Shown here in pieces: positions 60,261 through 64,000 of a stretch of 64,000 bases of DNA; position 1 is the stretch's first letter; each line of letters starts with the position of its first letter. The notes beneath the pieces were generated by a model. That model ran no database searches, was not told the origin of the DNA, and saw only the letters and a program-made list of their open reading frames with translations. The position numbers were made by a program, and so were the translations under genes. The DNA is from Sphingobium sp. TCM1 (lineage in GTDB: Bacteria > Pseudomonadota > Alphaproteobacteria > Sphingomonadales > Sphingomonadaceae): positions 310,001 to 374,000 of the forward strand of contig NZ_LXVX01000012.1 of NCBI RefSeq assembly GCF_001650725.1. The letters run 5' to 3'.

Positions 60261-62561
60261 ATGGCATCGACCCAGAAGCACAAGAAACCCGCAAAGGTCC
60301 GGCCCGCCGGCTTCCCCTCCCGTGATCAGATCATGGCGTTCATCGCCGAGTCCGACACGCCCGCCGGCAAGCGCGAGATCGGCAAGGCGTTCGGCCTGAA
60401 GGGGCAGGAGAAGATCGCGCTCAAGGCGCTGCTCAAGGACATGGCGGACGAAGGGCTGATCGACATCGGCCCGGCGCGCGCCTTTCACAAGATGGGCGGC
60501 GTGCCGAAGGTGACGGTGCTGCGGATCGTCGATGTCGATGACACGACCCTGATCGCCACGCCCGAACGGTGGGAAGCGGAAGGCCAGCCCGCGCCGAGAC
60601 TGCGCGTGGTGGAACGCGGCAAACGCGGGGCGCTGACGATCGGCGACCGCATCCTTGCCCGGACCGAGGAGGCGGGGCGCGGCTGGATCGCACATCCGAT
60701 GAAGAAGCTCGCCAAGGCCAGCGAGGAATTGCTTGGCGTGGTCGAGGAGATGGCCGACGGCAAGCTGTGGCTGCGGCCGGTGGACAAGCGCATTCGCAAG
60801 GATACGCCGATCAGCGACGCCGGCACGGCGAAGCCCGGCGATCTGGTACTGGCCGAACCGCATGGGCGGCCGCCGCGCATTTCGGCGCGGGTGACGGATA
60901 TTCTCGGCGATCCCTTTGCGCCGCGCAGCTTCAGCCTGATCGCGATCCACAAGCATGGCATCCCCCATGTGTTCCCCGAGCGAGTGGAGGAGGAGGCCGT
61001 GAAGGCGTCCGCCCTGCCGCTGCATGAGGAAAAGCGTGAGGATCTGCGCCATCTGCCGATCGTGGCGATCGACCCGGTCGATGCGCGCGATCATGACGAC
61101 GCCGTCTGGGCCGCGCCCGACGAAGATGGTGCCAATCCGGGCGGTTTCAAGGCGATCGTCGCCATTGCCGACGTCAGCTATTATGTCCGCCCCGGCAGCG
61201 CGCTCGACAAGGAAGCGAGGAAGCGGGGCAACAGCGTCTATTTCCCCGACCTGGTCGTGCCGATGCTGCCGCATCAGCTTTCGTCCGACATGTGTTCGCT
61301 GCGCGCGGGTCAGGACCGGGCGGCAATGGCGTGCCACCTCACCATCAACGCGCAGGGCAAGGTGACGGCCTGGCGCTTCACGCGGGCGGTGATCCGCGTG
61401 GCGGCCGTGCTGGCCTATGAGGATGCGCAGGCGGCGATAAATGGCGAAAAGGATCATGAATTGCTGGAGCCGGCGCTGCGGCCGCTCTGGGCCTGCTGGG
61501 CGCTGCTGCACAAGGCGCGGGCGGCGCGCGATCCGCTGGCGCTGGACCTGCCCGAACGGCGGGTCGTGCTGGACGAGCATGGCAAGATCGTGAGCGTCGC
61601 CGTGCGCGAGCGGCTCGACGCGCATATGGTGATCGAGGACTATATGATTGCCGCCAATGTCGCGGCGGCCAAGGCGCTGGAGCAGAAGAAGGCGCCGGTC
61701 ATGTATCGCGTCCATGAACCGCCGAGCCGCGACAAGCTGGTGGCGCTCAAGGAATATCTGGCGACGTTCGACATCAGCTTCGCGCTGGGACAGGTGGTGA
61801 AGCCCTCGACCTTCAACCAGCTGATCGCGAAGATCGGTGAGGCGGAGGAAAAGCCCCAGATCATGGAGCAGATCCTGCGCAGCCAGACGCAGGCCTATTA
61901 CAGTCCCCAGAATATGGGGCATTTCGGCCTGGCGCTGGGCAGCTACGCCCATTTTACCTCGCCCATTCGCCGCTATGCTGACCTGCTGGTGCATCGGGCG
62001 CTGGTGGGCGCCCATGGCCTGGAACTCCCCGCGCCCAAGGGCGGGGTGATCCCCGATCGCTCCTCGCTCAGCCAGGAGGATTATGAGAATATGGGTCGGG
62101 TCGGCGAAATGATCTCCGGCCATGAACGGCGCGCGATGGAAGCGGAACGGGAGACGATCGACCGCTATGTCGCGGCGTTCCTGTCGGCGCATGTCGGCGA
62201 ACTGGTGAAGGCGCGGATCACCGGGGTGCAGAATTTCGGCTTCTTCGCCACGGTCGAGGGGCTGGGCGGCGACGGGCTGGTGCCGGTGTCGACGCTGGGT
62301 GCGGAGCGATTTTTCTATGACGAGGCGGGCCGGGCGCTGGAGGGCGTGGAGAGCGGCGATCGCTACACCGTCGGCCAGCGGCTGGAGTTACGGCTGGCGG
62401 AGGCGGACCCGATCAATGGCGCGCTGCGCTTCGAACTGCCCGATGCGCCTAGCCCGCGCGGAGGACCGATGAAGCGGGATCGCACGCGGCCGGGGATCAA
62501 GCGCGGGCGGCCCGCCAATATCCGGCATATCGGGGCGAAGCGGGGGAAGCATAAAAGATAG
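60261..62561 (+). CDS. rnr: Ribonuclease R
   Basis: A 766-residue 3'-5' exoribonuclease that degrades structured RNA. N-terminal basic helix-turn-helix-like region (MASTQKHKKPAKVRPAGFPS), cold-shock domains, RNB catalytic domain with the metal-binding aspartates in AIDPVDARDHDDAVW, DMCSLRAGQDRAAM and SYAHFTSPIRRYADLL, then an S1 domain (ARITGVQNFGFFATVEGLGG) and a basic tail. Divergent from the dioxygenase gene with about 95 bases between. Confidence 0.96.
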   Translation: MASTQKHKKPAKVRPAGFPSRDQIMAFIAESDTPAGKREIGKAFGLKGQEKIALKALLKDMADEGLIDIGPARAFHKMGGVPKVTVLRIVDVDDTTLIATPERWEAEGQPAPRLRVVERGKRGALTIGDRILARTEEAGRGWIAHPMKKLAKASEELLGVVEEMADGKLWLRPVDKRIRKDTPISDAGTAKPGDLVLAEPHGRPPRISARVTDILGDPFAPRSFSLIAIHKHGIPHVFPERVEEEAVKASALPLHEEKREDLRHLPIVAIDPVDARDHDDAVWAAPDEDGANPGGFKAIVAIADVSYYVRPGSALDKEARKRGNSVYFPDLVVPMLPHQLSSDMCSLRAGQDRAAMACHLTINAQGKVTAWRFTRAVIRVAAVLAYEDAQAAINGEKDHELLEPALRPLWACWALLHKARAARDPLALDLPERRVVLDEHGKIVSVAVRERLDAHMVIEDYMIAANVAAAKALEQKKAPVMYRVHEPPSRDKLVALKEYLATFDISFALGQVVKPSTFNQLIAKIGEAEEKPQIMEQILRSQTQAYYSPQNMGHFGLALGSYAHFTSPIRRYADLLVHRALVGAHGLELPAPKGGVIPDRSSLSQEDYENMGRVGEMISGHERRAMEAERETIDRYVAAFLSAHVGELVKARITGVQNFGFFATVEGLGGDGLVPVSTLGAERFFYDEAGRALEGVESGDRYTVGQRLELRLAEADPINGALRFELPDAPSPRGGPMKRDRTRPGIKRGRPANIRHIGAKRGKHKR

Positions 62562-62581
62562 AAGCCCGCCCTAACCCTTGC

Positions 62582-62668
62582 CGTCATTCCCGCGAAAGCG
62601 GGAACCGATCTCCGCCATCGCACCAAGCAGAACGCTCAGGAGATGGATAGCCGCCTCCGCGGGGAAGG
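62582..62668. repeat. Dispersed palindromic intergenic repeat, copy 4
   Basis: Between the convergent rnr and usp genes. Left arm CGTCATTCCCGCGAAAGCGG and GATCTCC; right arm GGAGATGGATAGCCGCC and CGCGGGGAAGG, with the terminal GATGACG degraded. Confidence 0.8.
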
Positions 62669-62682
62669 CCGCTTCCAAAAAT

Positions 62683-63138
62683 TCAGCTCAGCCGGTCGAT
62701 CGCGTCGGCGTCCAGGCCGCCCGGGATGATCATGATCGGGCAGGGCAGCTTGCCCGCGTCCGCGCCTGCGAAGTGGGTCACCAGCTTGCCCGGATTGCCG
62801 CTGGCGGCTGCACCCAGCACCAGGGCGGCGACATCGTCCATTTCCTCCAGCGTCTTGCGCACGACCGCCACGGCTTCGCCCTGACGCACGGTGATGCTGG
62901 GGCGGATGCCCGATTCGTCGGTCAGCGTGCCTGCGGCGCTGGTCACGAGCGCCTCGGCCCGTTGCAGCGCCTCATCCTCCATCGTCGCCTGTACGCCGCC
63001 CCACTGGACGAACTCCGCCGGCGGGATCAGCGCCAGGATGCGGACCGCGCCGCCCGTCTTGGAGGCGCGCCGCGCGGCGAAGCGCAGCGCGGTTTCGGCC
63101 TCCGGCGATTCGTCCACGACAACCAGATATGTCCGCAC
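62683..63138 (-). CDS. Universal stress protein
   Basis: A 151-residue single UspA domain. N-terminal strand RTYLVVVDESPEAETAL, and an ATP-motif-like C-terminal stretch (LVLGAAASGNPGKLVTHFAG, then LPCPIMIIPGG), which approximates G2xG9xGS/T. It is probably a cytosolic dimer; role in stress survival is family knowledge. It is divergent from pdhC with about 185 bases between, including a possible shared promoter region. Confidence 0.9.
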   Translation of the reverse strand: MRTYLVVVDESPEAETALRFAARRASKTGGAVRILALIPPAEFVQWGGVQATMEDEALQRAEALVTSAAGTLTDESGIRPSITVRQGEAVAVVRKTLEEMDDVAALVLGAAASGNPGKLVTHFAGADAGKLPCPIMIIPGGLDADAIDRLS

Positions 63139-63324
63139 TTCTTATCGCCCCCGCGTTGAACTGATGGCCCGGACGGTCGGGAAAAACACGCCAACGAACC
63201 AGTGAGGTGAAATGTGGGGGATAAATCCGGCTTCCGCAAGCGCTCGCTTGACCGATCCGGCGAATGGGTGGAAACGGGGCACCAAATGGCGCGTGCCGCA
63301 TAATCAAGAAGAGGCCCCGAACGC

Positions 63325-64000
63325 ATGAGCAAGACGATCCAGATGCCCGCTTTGTCCCCGACCATGGAGGAAGGGACGCTGGCCAAGTGGCTGGTCAAGG
63401 AGGGCGACACGGTGTCGTCGGGCGACCTGCTCGCGGAGATCGAAACCGACAAGGCGACGATGGAGTTCGAGGCGGTGGATGAAGGCGTGGTCGCCAAGAT
63501 CCTGGTCGCCGAAGGGTCCGAAGGCGTAAAGGTCGGCACCGTCATCGCCATCATCGCCGAAGAGGGTGAGGATGTTGCGGCCGCTGCCGCTGGTGGCGGC
63601 GCCCCCGCGCCGAAGGCCGACCCCATTCCCGCCAAGTCGGAAGCCGAGGCACCCGCGGCGAAGGCGGATGTGATCCCCGCCAAGGCGCCTCCCGCTGCGG
63701 CCGACAATCGCGTGAAGGCAAGCCCGCTGGCGCGCCGCCTGGCCGAGGCGAAGGGCGTCGACCTGTCGGCCGTGGCCGGCTCCGGTCCCAATGGCCGCGT
63801 CGTGAAGGCCGACCTTGAGGGCGCTGCTCCGGCGGCCAAGCCGGCTACGCCTGCCACCGCCGCGCCGGCTCCCGCGGCGTCTGCCTCCACGCCGGCTCCG
63901 GTCGCTGCCGCCGCGCAGGATTTCGGCATCCCGCACGAGGTCATCAAGCTCAGCGGTATGCGCAAGACGATCGCGCGCCGCCTGACCGAATCCAAGCAGC
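63325..64000 (+). CDS. pdhC: Pyruvate dehydrogenase E2 (dihydrolipoyl acetyltransferase), partial
   Basis: The gene runs off the right edge; about 225 residues are visible. The lipoyl domain has the lipoylated Lys in [14 protein letters not shown] and the start [20 protein letters not shown]. An Ala/Pro linker containing repeated [21 protein letters not shown] units follows, then the E1/E3-binding domain ([33 protein letters not shown]) and the start of the catalytic domain ([18 protein letters not shown]). The [10 protein letters not shown] form is the alphaproteobacterial PDH E2 type. pdhA and pdhB are not adjacent upstream. Confidence 0.93.
   Translation, partial: MSKTIQMPALSPTMEEGTLAKWLVKEGDTVSSGDLLAEIETDKATMEFEAVDEGVVAKILVAEGSEGVKVGTVIAIIAEEGEDVAAAAAGGGAPAPKADPIPAKSEAEAPAAKADVIPAKAPPAAADNRVKASPLARRLAEAKGVDLSAVAGSGPNGRVVKADLEGAAPAAKPATPATAAPAPAASASTPAPVAAAAQDFGIPHEVIKLSGMRKTIARRLTESKQ

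Noticed and set aside
60225..62192. 655-codon open frame antisense to rnr
   Set aside because: Shadow of the RNase R gene; no recognisable domain.
63027..63995. 322-codon open frame antisense to pdhC
   Set aside because: Ala/Gly-rich translation arises from the Ala/Pro linker region of the E2 gene on the other strand.

Overview
The window looks like ordinary chromosome from a sphingomonad (Sphingomonadaceae, probably close to Sphingobium or Sphingomonas). The evidence is high GC with strong third-position GC, a zwf-edd-glk-eda Entner-Doudoroff operon, a GTTC-N7-GTTC SOS box of the alphaproteobacterial LexA type, a ROSE-like leader on a small heat-shock gene, and overall protein character. 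This placement is inferred from sequence only. About 56 protein genes and three tRNAs fill the window. I see no CRISPR array, insertion sequence, prophage or plasmid backbone.

Layout. 1-4.5 kb: two tandem GIN-domain (DUF2807) envelope proteins, an M28 peptidase, and an odd gene joining an FkbM methyltransferase to the membrane and C-terminal part of an anti-sigma-like protein. 4.6-9.1 kb: hemB, a membrane/spermidine-synthase-like fusion, a gamma-carbonic-anhydrase-like protein and a lipoprotein. 9.1-14.9 kb: the Entner-Doudoroff operon (zwf, edd, glk, eda) and a MerC-family gene with a Zur-like operator. 15-19.8 kb: tRNA-Leu and a three-gene type I secretion machine (TolC-like, ABC, HlyD) without a visible substrate. 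19.8-29.8 kb: pth, rplY, two TraB/GumN proteins, glyQS, ppdK and a helix-hairpin-helix membrane protein. 29.8-36.8 kb: two identical tRNA-Arg genes, cobQ, an arginine succinyltransferase pathway cluster (M20 hydrolase, astA, astB), a DUF481 protein and rppH. 37-42 kb: photolyase, a cyclopropane-synthase-like methyltransferase, an SDR and purF.

42.2-47.2 kb is a cytochrome c maturation operon, ccmCDEFGHI, with ccmD too short for routine ORF calling; ccmA and ccmB are not here. Next come kup, a small heat-shock gene with a sigma32-like promoter and RNA-thermometer-like leader, lolCD, a GAF-GGDEF protein and dnaE. 57.9-60.2 kb holds a PA0069-type radical SAM gene under a double LexA box and a redoxin-like/2OG-dioxygenase fusion. 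The window ends with rnr, a universal stress protein and the start of the pyruvate dehydrogenase E2 gene.

Four copies of an imperfect palindromic intergenic repeat of about 90 bp are scattered through the window, two of them inside operons (edd/glk and ccmE/ccmF). I do not see a complete new multi-gene system. The most interesting items are the FkbM/anti-sigma chimera, the double SOS box on a radical SAM protein that has Ser at the first cluster-Cys position, the Zur-like site on the MerC gene, the thermometer-like leader, and an orphan terminator that suggests an unannotated small RNA before lolC.
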